This document shows positions 33,365-43,734 of a DNA stretch of 64,000 nucleotides, in pieces. The translations under genes were made by a program, and so were the position numbers. How positions within the stretch are numbered: position 1 is the first letter of the stretch; each line of letters begins with the position of its first letter. The stretch is from Branchiostoma floridae (lineage: Eukaryota; Chordata; Leptocardii; Amphioxiformes; Branchiostomatidae): the NCBI RefSeq assembly GCF_000003815.2, contig NC_049991.1, positions 19,551,041-19,615,040 of the forward strand, given 5' to 3'. Below the pieces are notes generated by a model. It was not told the DNA's origin. It did not search any database and saw only the letters and a list, made by a program, of their open reading frames with translations.

Positions 33365-33942
33365 CGAGGGGCGTGCAATTAGTAATGGTCCTGACCCATT
33401 TCCCATAGCAGGAGATTAATGAAACTTGGCACAGTTATTAGTCTTTCTCTTCATAGGAATCACCCAGAGTTATGCATTTCTCCCATCGTTTGATGCAGCT
33501 CTGGACACCGATTTTGTAGGACACCCCAGGTTGGTGCTCCAACTGATGCCTCATCAATGGCACAAGAGGGACGACCAGGTCTGGGAGCTGTTTCCACAGA
33601 CTTCCAGCCACGTTTGAATTCAGGATGCCAGCGTTTTACAAGGTCATATGATGGGGCATCATCACCATAAGTTTCATTTATTTCATCAAAAGTCTTCTTT
33701 GGTGTGCGTCCTTTCAAATACAAAAACCGGATCACTGCGCGACACTCAACTGGTTCCATTTCACACCTGGTCCATTTCGCACCTGACTAAGTTCAAACAC
33801 CAGTAAATCAGAAACCACAATTAGTTCAGAGCTGTCTTTTGCAACATAACCCATAGAGATATGAATTATTACACATACAAAATTTCATTTAGATCAGACA
33901 ACTGGAAGTGGGTCAGGACCATTACTTATTGCACGCCCCTCG
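33365..33942 (-). mobile_element. Internally deleted mariner element
   Basis: 578 bp with 34-bp terminal inverted repeats that differ at one position: left 33365-33398 starts CGAGGGGCGTGCAATTAGTA, right 33909-33942 ends ATTGCACGCCCCTCG. TA flanks both sides (33363-33364, 33943-33944), the Tc1/mariner target duplication. The interior encodes only the first and last parts of a transposase on the minus strand. A complete mariner would be roughly 1.3 kb, so more than half is missing. Confidence 0.95.
33438..33759 (-). pseudogene. Mariner transposase remnant, deleted and frameshifted
   Basis: The minus frame from 33759 begins MEPVECRAVIRFLYLKG and has the mariner DNA-binding pattern with YGDDAPSY and VKRWHPEFKRG, then a GRP-S motif. 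It lacks the catalytic DD(34)D domain. A second frame at about 33505-33438 reads CIKRWEKCITLGD, the usual mariner C-terminus, and stops at 33440-33438. The two pieces are out of frame across the deletion junction, so no active protein can be made. Family assignment is firm; subfamily is open. Confidence 0.9.
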
Positions 33943-33944
33943 TA

Positions 33945-34132
33945 TGTTATCAACTTGCTGAATTTCTATTTCAAATATCTAGGAACCAAGGGAATAAACT
34001 GGTGCGGCCTAACAGACATGTTTCATTGGCCGCTGAAGTAATGGAACACTAAACTCTGGAGTCTATCGCTTCCCGGAAGACAACCAAAATGAACTTGCAC
34101 TTGAAAAAGCACACAGTTACGACTTCCTACCT
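33945..34132. other. Short unique spacer
   Basis: Includes AGACATGTTTCATTGGCC. Nothing recognised. Confidence 0.3.
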
Positions 34133-34845
34133 CAGGGCTCAAAATCCCACCTGCATATGCAGGTTAGTGCAGGTAAATTTGGAGCTGTGCAGGTATTTCT
34201 GGTGTCTACCTGCACCTAACCATTTACCTAATCGCTACCTGTCCATATACTGGGTTTTATAATTAGATAAATGTTCTATAATGTAACTGTATATGATTGG
34301 TATTAGCTACATTGACTGTTGCTAACCTATGAAGTATAAAAGAAGAACAAAAAATAGCAATGGTTCCTGAACAATTCTAGTATAATCCATACTTCCTACA
34401 TTCAGAGTGGTGCAGGCAGGGCTTTAGCCAGCTCAAATTTTTTTTTCGTCAGCCAATTACAATCATCGCGAAAACCGCGAAAATTAATTAGAAGGACTGA
34501 ACTGAGACCTTGAAAAACAGGTTTTAACGAGATTATCGTATTCGAAAGGGCGCCGACACACATTGTCAACAATCATAACAATAGCAAAACAAACAGTGTG
34601 TGGCTTTTACGGCCGTGGACAGCGTCCCCAAGCCGCCTGTAGCTTCCACCAATGATTTTTGTCCGTCAAGGTTGACGGGTTGGTTTTAAAATTTTTCCGT
34701 CAGACGCAGCACATTTCCGTCAATTGACGGAAAAACGAACGCTGGCTAGAGCCCTGGGTGCAGGTTAAAATTTGTCTGGTGCAGGTAATTTTCAATGTTA
34801 CCTGCACCGGTGCAAGTATGCAGAAAAACAGTATTTCAAGCCCTG
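34133..34845 (+). mobile_element. hAT-D element interrupted by a hAT-B insertion
   Basis: Starts CAGGGCTCAAAATCCCACCT and ends GTATTTCAAGCCCTG, inverted ends of the family at 49833-50177. Removing the 340-bp hAT-B element and one 8-bp duplication leaves 365 bp, close to the 345 bp of the intact copy. Flanks CTACCT and CTACAT may be a decayed target duplication. Non-coding. Confidence 0.85.
34417..34756 (-). mobile_element. hAT-B non-autonomous element, nested, exact 8-bp duplication
   Basis: 340 bp; starts CAGGGCTTTAGCCAGC and ends GCTGGCTAGAGCCCTG. GGTGCAGG stands on both sides (34409-34416, 34757-34764). The uninterrupted sequence can be read from the sister copy near 50091. It carries the palindrome CCGTCAATTGACGG at 34717-34730 and further CCGTCA words near one end, possible transposase-binding repeats. 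Opposite in orientation to the copy at 61707. Confidence 0.95.
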
Positions 34846-34849
34846 CTAC

Positions 34850-35195
34850 ATGTACCTCCATCCACCTTCCAGGAAGTGCAGCAAGCCCATAATCACTCCA
34901 ACTGCGTGCCCATTTCCTCGGCAGTTGTAATGGTCTGGCTACATTACCGCAGCCATACGCATGACAAACTGTGTAATAATTCCGGGAAGCATTTCTGCGG
35001 TGCACGGTGATGACGGCCATCCATTCCGGGTGTTGTCGTAAAAGTTTTTCCGCATCTCAATGTTGCGGAAGCACGCCTCAGTACATTCTGAGACCAGATA
35101 CTTCAGACGAGTCTGTATCAATCAAGTCAAGCAACTGACACTGTTGGAGAATACTTTTGGAGCTAACTGCATGATTGTAACTGCACAAACTGTCG
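34850..35195. other. Unique block, candidate regulatory element
   Basis: CCTCGGCAGTTGTAATGG, TGTGTAATAATTCCGGG and TGACGGCCATCCATTCCGGG; moderate CpG, no repeat unit. It runs directly into the CT tract. Frames on both strands have no domain. Confidence 0.35.
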
Positions 35196-35199
35196 GCAA

Positions 35200-35290
35200 C
35201 TCTCTCTCTCTCTCTCTCTCTGTGTCTCTCTCTGTGTGTCTCTCTCTCTCTCTCTGTGTCTCTCTCTCTCTCTCTGTGTCTCTCTCTCTG

Positions 35291-35333
<43 letters not shown>

Positions 35334-35392
35334 GTGTCTCTCTCTCTCTCTCTCTGTCTCACTCTCTCTGTGTCTCTCTTGCTCTCTCTCTT

Positions 35393-35434
<42 letters not shown>

Positions 35435-35461
35435 GCTCTCTCTCTCGCTCTCTCTCTCTTG

Positions 35462-35505
<44 letters not shown>

Positions 35506-35515
35506 CTCTCTCTCC
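35200..35515 (+). repeat. (CT)n tract of about 316 bp with GTGT and TTG interruptions
   Basis: Almost pure pyrimidine on the plus strand. Regular TGTGTCTCTC interruptions in the left half and CTTG / CTTT interruptions in the right suggest internal duplication. Frames reading SLSLSL or ERERER are translation artefacts. Confidence 0.97.
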
Positions 35516-35760
35516 GGGGTAGTGTCCGTTTTCCTCATCTTGCGATGGTTGAAAGTTGCAGGATGTTGTTCAGGTCCAATTGCTGACCCCCAGGAGATCA
35601 GACAAGAAACAACTTAGAGGATTTGAAGTGAGGGTTTAACGGCTGGATGCCCTTCCTGATGCCAATTCTGTTTGTTGCCCGACTGGGTTTCTAGTTTTCC
35701 CTCTCCAAGGGTCGATGTTACAGGCAACAAAACCAATCATTCGTCTTCTAGACGCTCTCT
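35516..35760 (+). repeat. Probable interspersed repeat fragment
   Basis: TTAACGGCTGGATGCCCTTC followed by CTGATGCCAA is a phrase I recall from repeats in fish and other chordates. Only recollection supports the family. The CT tract may be associated with it. Confidence 0.3.
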
Positions 35761-36180
35761 CATCTCTTAGTCAGTCAGAAATCTAACTCAAAATGCAAGC
35801 CAGGAGCCAAGACTGATTCCAAAGCTAATTAAAAGACCGGGGGCACTAGAATTGCCTCCCAGCCCTTTAGAATACTCTGTTCCTCGGAAGAGACTTTGTG
35901 TTTTCCATCTTCAACATTTGAAGATAGATGCGTTTCCCTGGGGACTAGACCTTCATTACTGGGGCAATCCAGAAATCCAATTCCATTTCTTATCAGGGAA
36001 GCCATGAGGGTGTAAATGACACCATGCAGCGACACGAGAACCTTCTTCCCAATTACTCGAAGACCCGGCATGTGACGACGGCGGCAAAACAAGATAATAA
36101 CGTGTAGCGGCTGTTGTGCCAGGCATTGCTCGGGGAGGTGTCTAAAGGATACTGCGTGTTGTGAACACATTTGTATTATG
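35760..36180. other. Unique block, candidate regulatory element
   Basis: TTCATTACTGGGGCAATCC, CCCAATTACTCGAAGACCC and GTGACGACGGCGGC give homeodomain-like cores in CpG-containing unique DNA. A 123-codon minus frame has no domain and is not supported as a gene. Confidence 0.4.
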
Positions 36181-36415
36181 TAGTGTTTGAAGCCTTTCAA
36201 TTTAGTGGAGATGCAGTGAAAAGTCCTTTAATTTCTTCTGTTTCAGGCTTGTTTCATACAATATGAGAAACAGATCTTATTTCAGTGATTTCTCTCTAAA
36301 GTTTGCAAATAGTTTAAAGGCTCAGGTATAGTCCCAAAGCCTTTTGCAAATGTGCCCTGATTTAGATTACCTTCATCCTTTGGGATACATGTACATGTAG
36401 CTAATAGTCTGGTGT
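36181..36415. other. Unique AT-rich spacer
   Basis: Nothing recognised. Confidence 0.35.
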
Positions 36416-36419
36416 TACA

Positions 36420-37140
36420 TCAAGTGAGGCTGTGAAAGCCGCGTTGGCAGATTCCTGCACTTCTCACTCATAACCAGGTTAAGATCATCATCATCACCAT
36501 CACCATCTTAAGATAACCTGGATCTAGAGTAGATGAAGGAACGACTTTTTGCATGTCTGTGGTACTAGCTAGGTGAGGCTGTGAGACACCTGCCTTTAGC
36601 TGTTGGCAGACTCTTACATTCCATATACATTCCCTGATGTTGATAGTCTGCATCTTTTGAGATAGTATTAAGTCTGGTGTTGCATCGAATGAGGCTGTGA
36701 AAAGCTGCGTTGGCAGGTTCCTACATTTCCTGGTTAATATCATCATCATAATCTAGATGTAGAATAGAATTTTCGAAGGAACAACTTTATGGATGATTTG
36801 CAGTTGATGTTTCAACAGTTGAGGCTGTGACACACCCGACTCACACATTCCTCTATGTGCCCTGATGTAATTATTCTGCATCTTTTACGTTTTCAGTCTA
36901 TTATCTTAAGATAATCTGCACCTAGAATAAATGAAGGAACAACTTTATGCATGATTAGGAGTAGGGTGTTGTACCAGGTGAGGCTGTGAAGACATCCGAC
37001 TCTGTTGACAGACTCCAGGACCTACATCCCTCCCATGTGCCCTGATGTAGCTAATCTGCATCCTTTGCGATGATTAAGAGTCCGCGGCTGCACCAGGTGA
37101 TGCTGTGAGAGGCCTGCTCCTGCTCCCAGACTCCTCCATT
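36420..37140 (+). repeat. Diverged tandem array, unit about 115-160 bp, six copies
   Basis: GAGGCTGTGA or GATGCTGTGA recurs at 36427, 36574, 36690, 36821, 36980 and 37099. Units share CCTGATGT, CTGCATC and GAAGGAACAACTTTATG. A (TCA)n microsatellite at 36487-36504 lies inside the first unit. Confidence 0.88.
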
Positions 37141-37199
37141 CCTCACCGGTACCCACCTCCCGCGATTAGTGCAGCGGTGCGGACTGGGGGAAGCGTGCT

Positions 37200-38175
37200 G
37201 ATGCATGAAGCGCATTCCTCATCCAACCGTCAGGGGTGCGGCTGGGTGTTTCTAATCTCGCAGCATCAGGTTCTGGTGGATTGCTTCTTGATAACAAAGA
37301 GGAGAAGTTAGTTGAAGAAGTAAAAAAAAGGTAGTCAGAGACAAGAAAAATGTTCTGAAATTGTCTTAGACTTATTCGTCATCCCACCATCAGAGGTGCA
37401 GCTGGGTGTTTCTAGACTGGCACTATCAGGTTATGGTGGATTGCTTCTTGGTAAACAAAAAGAGAGTTTGAATTGAAGAAGTGCAAAAATAAGTCTAGAC
37501 GGGAAAAATGTTTTGAACTTGTCTCATTCATTCATTACCCCACTGTCAGGGGTGCAGCTGGGTGTTTCTATACTGGCACCATCAGGTTATGGTAGATAAT
37601 GCTTTTTTGCAAACAGAGAGGCACTTAAATGTAGCTTGGAGAAGCCGGTAAAAGTGGGTACAGGTACAGATCTAGACAAGAAAAATCTTTCGAAATTATC
37701 TTACTAGGATTCCTCATCCCACAGTCAGGGGCAGTAGCTAGGTGTTTCTAAACTCACAGCTTCGGGTTATGGTGGATTGCTTCTTTGTAATCAAGAAGAG
37801 AGTTTAAATTAAAGAAGTGCAAAAATGTGTAGAGGTTTTGAGAAGAAAAATGTTCTTGTCTAATTTCTTATCCGTCTGTCAGGGGTATGGCTGGGTGTTT
37901 CCAAACTGGCACCATCAGGTAATGGTGGATTGTTTCTTTGTAAACAAAGAGAGGCATTTAGATGTAGCTGGAAGAAGTGCAGAAGTAGGTACAGAGAGGG
38001 AAAATGTTTTGAAATTGACTCATTCCTCATCAAACCATCAGGGGTGCAGTTGGGTGTTTCCAATCTCACATCATCAGGTTATGGTGGATTGCTTCCTTGT
38101 GAACAAGAAGAGATTTTAGGTTAAAGAAGTGCAAAAATAGATCTAGAGAAGAAAAATGTTCTGAAATCGTCTCAT
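37200..38175 (+). repeat. Tandem array, unit about 160 bp, six copies
   Basis: TCAGGGGTGCAGCTGGGTGT-like starts near 37229, 37389, 37546, 37726, 37878 and 38038. Each unit continues CATCAGGTTATGGTGGATTG and GTTTGTAAACAAAGAG-like DNA. It is unrelated to the arrays on either side. Confidence 0.92.
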
Positions 38176-38263
38176 GTGTAGATATGGGTGTGGTGATGAT
38201 TTCAAGCTGGCTTTACAACACTGGGGATGAATTCATTCTTGCTACACAAAACAAAGAGAGCCA

Positions 38264-38820
38264 CATAGGGATAAGGAGAAATAGTTGTGTGGGTTTTTTT
38301 ATATCATCATGACACATTAGTTGTCTAGCTGCTGCTGCATGCCTGCAAAGCTGGAGTGTTACACAGAAGGGCGATTATCCCAGCTGTCCTATCAGGGCAC
38401 AGAATCTGCACAAAAGAATGAGGAGAAATAGTTGTGTGTGTTTTCCATATCAGTGTGACAAGGTGTTTAGCCACCGCCTGCAAAGCTGGAGCGTTACACA
38501 GATTGGTGATTATCCCAGTTGTCCTATCAGGGCACAGAATCTGCGCAAAAGAATCAGAAGAAATAGTTGTGTATGCTTTCCATATTGGTGTGACAAGTTG
38601 TCTAGCCGCTGCTACTTGCCTGCAAAGCTGGAGTGTTACACAGATGGGCGATTATCCCAGTTGTCCAATTGGGGCACAGAATCTGCATAAAAAAATGAGG
38701 AGAAATAGTTGTGTGTGCTTTCCATATCAGTGTGACAAGTTGTCTAGCCGCTGCTGCGTGCCTGCAAAACTTGAGCGTTAGACAGACGGGTGATTATCCC
38801 AGTTGTCCAATCGTGGCCCA
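38264..38820 (+). repeat. Tandem array, unit about 140 bp, four copies
   Basis: GCCTGCAAAGCTGGAG-like words at 38342, 38478, 38619 and 38761, with GAGGAGAAATAGTTGTGTG and ATTATCCCAGTTGTCC in each. A single dispersed relative lies at 45172-45232, so the unit predates its amplification here. Frames of 90-115 codons are by-products. Confidence 0.93.
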
Positions 38821-39660
38821 GCATCTGTCCACGCCTGTCCACTGCCGCTGTGCACACAAACAAGGCCGACGCACGCTCCCCGGGGAAATCTAGCCGCGGC
38901 AGTGAAATAGAACCGAGCGCGGGATTACTCGTATTCTGCCACACTTTCATCTCCAGCATGTGGCCGGACCAACAAATCTCTCCCGGAAAACGCATCGAGA
39001 AAAAGTTAACTTCCCAGGGATTTCCGTCCGATCTCCTTGAAGGCGCGATGTTCGTGTGAGAAGTTGAGTTGGCAGGAGTAAGTTTTGCTGTTTGCTCCAT
39101 CAGACAAAGCGCCAACTCAAGCAGTTTTCAGCGAGGAAACTGGTCTCGACAGGATTTGCAAATTGAATAACTGCCGGCACAGTGATCTAGAAGCCCCTGG
39201 TTTGGAATGTTGATGAAGACACAGGAATTGGCGGCATTGTCGGATAAGCTGCATGTCATCCCTGATGCGGGCGTCATTGTTTGTTTTGGGATGATCGATG
39301 GTCAACAAAGACGAGCATCCATCAAGCTTTTAGGTGCTTCGTTTTCAATTTATTTCTTGGCACGGCTGCGCGCAGGAGTTGATACAGGACGGTCGGGAGA
39401 AATGAACCCCATATTTCCTGGGAGGTGATCCCGGATGAGGGATCAGGGAAGGGATGATTTATAGCGATATCTCGCCGCGGTTCTGATGAGCGAAACAAAT
39501 CTCCAACTCGCCGAGAAAAAAGAGCCGCAAATTCCGAACTCCTCCGGTGAGTAGCAGAGCCATTATGGAGAGATTTGTGCGCCAGTAAAAAAGCGGCGGT
39601 AAAGGAAAAATCCCATTTTGGAGTGACGAAAAGTGATGAAATTTTATCGCAGGTCATGAA
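38821..39660. other. Large unique CpG-rich block, strongest regulatory candidate
   Basis: 840 bp of unique, CpG-rich DNA starts where the 140-bp array ends (CCAGCATCTGTCCACG). It contains GAGCGCGGGATTACTCG, AATTGAATAACTGCCGG, GGATGATCGATGGTCAACAA, TTTATAGCGATATCTCGCCG and AGCCATTATGGAGAG, several with homeodomain-, Sox- or Cut-like cores. Short frames on both strands (73-123 codons) stop within it and have no domain. A promoter with a non-coding first exon is also possible. Confidence 0.5.
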
Positions 39661-40198
39661 ACATCAGAAATATGATTCTACAGGCGAGGCAATATTCATG
39701 TGGAGTCAAATTGAGCTGTAAACAACACTGTATTGATGTGGCAGCCTTACGCTTTGGAAAAGAGCCCCTTTTGTGTCCTTGAAGATATGGTTGAAAGATA
39801 CATAATTTCATCTGTTTGCGTGGTACAGCGGCATCAAGTTAATGGGCTTCAGATCCTTATAGGCAAGATTCTTCAAGAATTCCTGTCTTTTGGGGATGTG
39901 ATATTTATAGTGGTAAGTAAAAAAAAAAGCTTTATCACTTCTTGGCAATCATATTCTATAAAAGATCAAATCCAGTTTCATTGCCATCTGCTATATGTGT
40001 TGGCTGCTTCCATGCCTAATATCTGTTGTGCTAACATAAAGTGTAATGTATGTTAGACCTTAAAGAGAGCATCTACTATCAAAAAAATGCGGTAAATACC
40101 ACCATTACTTATACCTTAAGGGCATAGTAGCATGCTGTTGGTAGTAAAGGATTTTTCCAATTCCAAAAGAATACAGAAGAACTAGATTATTTGAATTT
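39661..40198. other. AT-rich unique sequence
   Basis: 107 codons are open at 39733-40056, but the composition is biased and no domain is visible. Nothing else was recognised. Confidence 0.45.
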
Positions 40199-40200
40199 TA

Positions 40201-40419
40201 ACACTAGATCACCTTTATTCATATGGTAGCCTATATTCGTTGTTTAAAAACTTGGTATTTAGGGATATCAATTCAATGACGGTAGTTTCAAACTGCAATA
40301 TTTTGAAAATAATCCGTCATGCAATTTGTTGCCATAGACTGTCAACTTGATATCCCTAAAGAACATGTTTTCTAAAACAACAGATATAGGTTACCCTACG
40401 GATAAAGCTGAAGTAGCAT
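40201..40419. mobile_element. Palindromic TA-MITE, copy 1 of 5
   Basis: Starts ACACTAGATCACCTTTATTC and ends GATAAAGCTGAAGTAGCAT, diverged inverted ends of the ACGCTAGTTCACC family. TA stands on both sides (40199-40200, 40420-40421). The interior has GGTATTTAGGGATATCAA and its near-complement. Non-coding. Confidence 0.8.
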
Positions 40420-40519
40420 TACAGGTTAATTATCTGGAAAAGGTCTTGTTACTGTTTACTAAAATCACCTAATAAGAACTAAGTCGATTTATTTTATTTC
40501 ACTTCACGTATGCAAATCA

Positions 40520-40680
40520 CTGTTTTTCAGTTTACCATATGTTTGCTTTCTGTTATTTCAAAATTTGTATTATTTGTACATTTCTGTTGCTATTATTTCT
40601 GTATTGTTTTAATGTGGACTCCAGGAAGACTAGTGTATTTCACTAATGGAGATCTAAATAAACCAAACCAAACCAAACCT
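40520..40680 (+). mobile_element. 3' end of a non-LTR retrotransposon
   Basis: ATGTGGACTCCAGGAAGACT, then CTAATGGAGATCTAAATAAA and a terminal (CCAAA)n tail. This is the characteristic 3' untranslated end of CR1/L2-like LINEs with a short-repeat tail. No coding part remains. Confidence 0.7.
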
Positions 40681-40699
40681 AATTCTGTTATAAATATTA

Positions 40700-40870
40700 G
40701 GTAAGAGTGATGATACATTTTCCATTACCGATGTCCAGCTTGCCTAGACAGCTTCCGTCTTTTGGGAGTTTCGGGAAAGGCCACATTGATTTGATTAATA
40801 GTATGGATGACATCCTCTGGCAATCCAGAACTGATGCGAGCGTGCGAATAAAAAAAATTGACCAAAAAAA
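40700..40870. other. Unique block, candidate regulatory element
   Basis: CATTGATTTGATTAATAG resembles a Pbx/Hox-type composite site; TTCCATTACCGATGTCC and GATGCGAGCGTGCGAATA are nearby. Small and not repeated in the window. Confidence 0.35.
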
Positions 40871-40889
40871 AAAAGTACCTTCATTATGA

Positions 40890-41290
40890 AATCTAAGTTG
40901 TTAGGAAGGTTGAACAAATGACTGAAAACGCAGAATATAACTTTGTGTGCCAAAAATAGATTCTTCATTTTTGTTCTTTTACATCTTCTTTGACCCTGTA
41001 ATGTTCTATGACATTAGCATATCATGTTTTCTAACATTAATTTTTGCAATACATGGCATAATGGGAACAGCCAAAAATTGAAGTGAATGCAGATGTCATC
41101 CATATAATCAAATCAACATGGCCTTACCACCATGCAGAGAGGGACCTGAAATGGGGCCAGAAATCAGCAGTCACCTTCTGAGGCCCCTGTTTTGTATAGT
41201 TTGGCCAGTACATCCCTAGTTCAGCACTACTACACCTTAAGCTACAGCTACAGAGGCATGCTACAGCAGATGGTTTTACTCCATCAAAAC
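40890..41290. other. AT-rich sequence, nothing firm
   Basis: GTCATCCATATAATCAAATC with a following CAACATGGCC resembles GTCGTCCATATAATCAAACC and CAACATAACC at 9748-9775, so a weak dispersed repeat may be present. Confidence 0.4.
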
Positions 41291-41770
41291 GCCTGCAACA
41301 TTTAGCCTTAAGCCTCCAAATCTTACTTTAACTGTTGCTCAAAGCTTATCTACTGAGGATGCTACCAGCCAACTTGGACAGCATTCAAACATCACCAGAA
41401 CTGGCGCCTAAGTTATCAAACACATCCAAACAAGATGGGTTTATTCCAACAAAACGCCTGCAACATTTAACCGTAAGCCTTCAAATCTTACTCCAACAGT
41501 TGTTCAAAGCATATCTACCAAGGATGCTACCAGCCAACTTTGACAGCATTCGCTTCTCTCCTAAGCTCTCCCCAAGTCATCAGACACAGCCAAAGAAGAT
41601 GGGATTACTCCAACAAAATGCCTGCAACATTTAACCCCAAGCTTCCCAATCTTACTCCAACTGTAACAGTTGTTCAAAGCTTATTTACCGAGGATGCTAC
41701 CAGCCAACTGCGACAACGTTCGCTCCTCTCCTAAGCTGGCCCCTGAAGTTATCAGACACATCCGAACAAG
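41290..41770 (+). repeat. Tandem array, unit about 165 bp, three copies
   Basis: GTTGTTCAAAGCATAT-like words at about 41334, 41500 and 41666, with GAGGATGCTACCAGCCAACT and AACGCCTGCAACATTTA in each. The units are diverged by several percent by eye. Confidence 0.93.
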
Positions 41771-42100
41771 ATGGGTGGAAAAGTGCCATCAGCTTCCCAC
41801 AAATCCACCATTTTTGCTGCCGTTTGATAAGATTATTGCCTGGCCGAACCCCATTGGCAAATCTGCAGCCCACTGGAATCGGAGCCCGCATCGATGGGGA
41901 AGCTTTAATACAATTTGCAGAGGCTGCTGCTGATTTTCCCAGCAGATAAGACGGATTTATGCCTGCTGTGATTTGATTTGTCCGGCCCGGTCCTCTTGTA
42001 GGGCAGGCTTTGGAGATTGCAGCCCGCGATTCGGGAAGAAATATGTCTTTAATTCCATTTCCCGCCGGGCGACCGATATTACCTGGCCTTGGTTTGGTTT
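41770..42100. other. Unique block between two arrays, regulatory candidate
   Basis: TTTGATAAGATTATTGCC and CAGCAGATAAGACGG carry GATA words; TTTAATACAATTTGCAG and GTGATTTGATTTGTCCGG carry POU- or TALE-like words; CCGCGATTCGGGAAGAAAT and CCCGCCGGGCGACCG add CpG. It lies directly between a 165-bp array and an array whose unit begins in this block. Two short frames on opposite strands have no domain. Confidence 0.45.
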
Positions 42101-42460
42101 GGGCGCTGCAAGTGAAATTTGCAGTTTGATGATGGATTCTGTCAATGACAATTTCATCAAATTATCAGTGCAATCTTTCGTCTTTGGTTTGGGCGCTGCA
42201 AGTGAAATCAAAACCTACATTTTCAGGGTCTGATACTGTTTTTCACACCAATTTTTCCTAAGTGTTTACCTCCCAATGGCACCTGTCAATCATAATTTTA
42301 TCAAATTATCAGTGCGATCTTTTGTCTTTGGGTTGGGCGCTGCAAATGAAATGGAAACCTAGATTTTCACGGTTTGATACTGTTTTTCCCGTCAATCTTT
42401 CCTTAGTGTGTGGCTTCTGTCAATCATAATTTCATCAAATTATCAGTGCAATCTTCTTTC
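42092..42460 (+). repeat. Tandem array seeded from the block edge
   Basis: TTGGTTTGGGCGCTGCAAGT occurs at 42092 and 42182, and TTGGGTTGGGCGCTGCAAAT at 42328. TCAATCATAATTTCATCAAA and TTATCAGTGCAATCTT repeat with it. The first copy belongs to the unique block. Confidence 0.85.
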
Positions 42461-43260
42461 TTTGATGTTGAAGTTGCCGTCAGATAGTACGTAGCAGTAT
42501 AAATGCAGCGTCTGTGATTCCTTGCAGTTGACGTCATTGCCGCCAAGGCTTGTGTTTATGTGTTTGTCAATATCCATCTCCCCTGCTTTACGGCTGCCTG
42601 TTCAATCATGGGTAAGCCTGCAGTCACTTTACTTGTGCCTGAATTACCGGTGTTCGTTGCTTATTACATTCAGCTTAGGAAGTTTTAAGTGTGCTCCACT
42701 AGTGCCAATGATGATTAACTTTCACTGCAAACAGGGCCGTTTCCTTTATTTGCTATCTACTTACTTTACAGGCTGCAGTATATACAGACTCAAAGCTACT
42801 TGAAACGTGACCGAAGCTGGATTTTCATATCATTCATTCTATTGCTTGAACGTAAAGTCCTTTTGAAAGCATTAAGCAATCGTGAAACAGAAAATTCATT
42901 TCAGTTGGTCTTAACCTTAAAAGTATTATCTACTTTTATGACAGAAAATAAAATATATTTCCAATGTCTTTTATCAAGCAAATCAGATACAGATGATGAA
43001 ATTATATTACCTGTCCTTGGTGCTGATTTTCAGATAGTGGTGGTTATTGTTATTACCGATGTACTTCACATATCCTTAGAAGCACTTTTCTAATCTATTT
43101 CTTGGACTAGTCCCCATTAAAAAGGTTAAAGATAGAAATAGTCATGTCCTGTTCTTGGTGCTAAATCTTTAGTGTTAGTGTTTTTTGCTCTTATTAATGT
43201 ATCAAGCTGCAGCAATGCATATATTTAACCAAAGAATGGCTCTTAAACTGCCTTTATTAT
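42461..43260. other. AT-rich sequence with dispersed 17-mers
   Basis: CCTGTCCTTGGTGCTGA at 43010 and CCTGTTCTTGGTGCTAA at 43148 are copies of the word that forms the core of the minisatellite at 57.4 kb. No gene signal. Confidence 0.5.
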
Positions 43261-43264
43261 AATT

Positions 43265-43640
43265 ATATGATTCTATAACCTAAAAGTTCATCTGTGTTGG
43301 TAGAAGTAATTCTGAATCATCATCATCATCAACTCAATCATTATCTGATTAAGTCAAAAAAGAAACCTCATGTATCGGTAAATGTAATGCTGTTATTGTA
43401 TGTTGTATTGTTACCAGGGTTAGCCCTTGATAATTGTTGGGTAGCCCTGGCTATAATTCTCACTATACAGCCAAATGCATAAAATTAAATCAAACCTGAA
43501 TCACTGTAATTTCTGACACAAAAATTGTTGGACTTAACTGTCCCTGCGTTTGGTAGAAGTTAAAACTGTAGTTTCTGATCCAAAATTGTTGGACTTTCCC
43601 AGCTTTTTGGCTGCCCAGGATCAGTCTTTGGGTAAATCCA
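43265..43640 (+). repeat. Dispersed repeat shared with 25800-25930, internally duplicated
   Basis: CTGTAATTTCTGACACAAAA then TTGTTGGACTTAACTG (43505) is repeated as CTGTAGTTTCTGATCCAAAA then TTGTTGGACTTTCCC (43567). A short (TCA)n run lies at 43317-43330. Confidence 0.65.
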
Positions 43641-43734
43641 ATTTTACTGTTGGGGATCACACTTCAAATTTTGATCATTGCTTTATTGAATAATGCAAGA
43701 GATTCTTAAAACAACATGACAGCCTTATTGAAAC

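Noticed and set aside
35060-35617. 185-codon frame rich in Ser-Leu, and its Arg-Glu complement
   Set aside because: It is translation of the (CT)n tract; dinucleotide repeats stay open in several frames.
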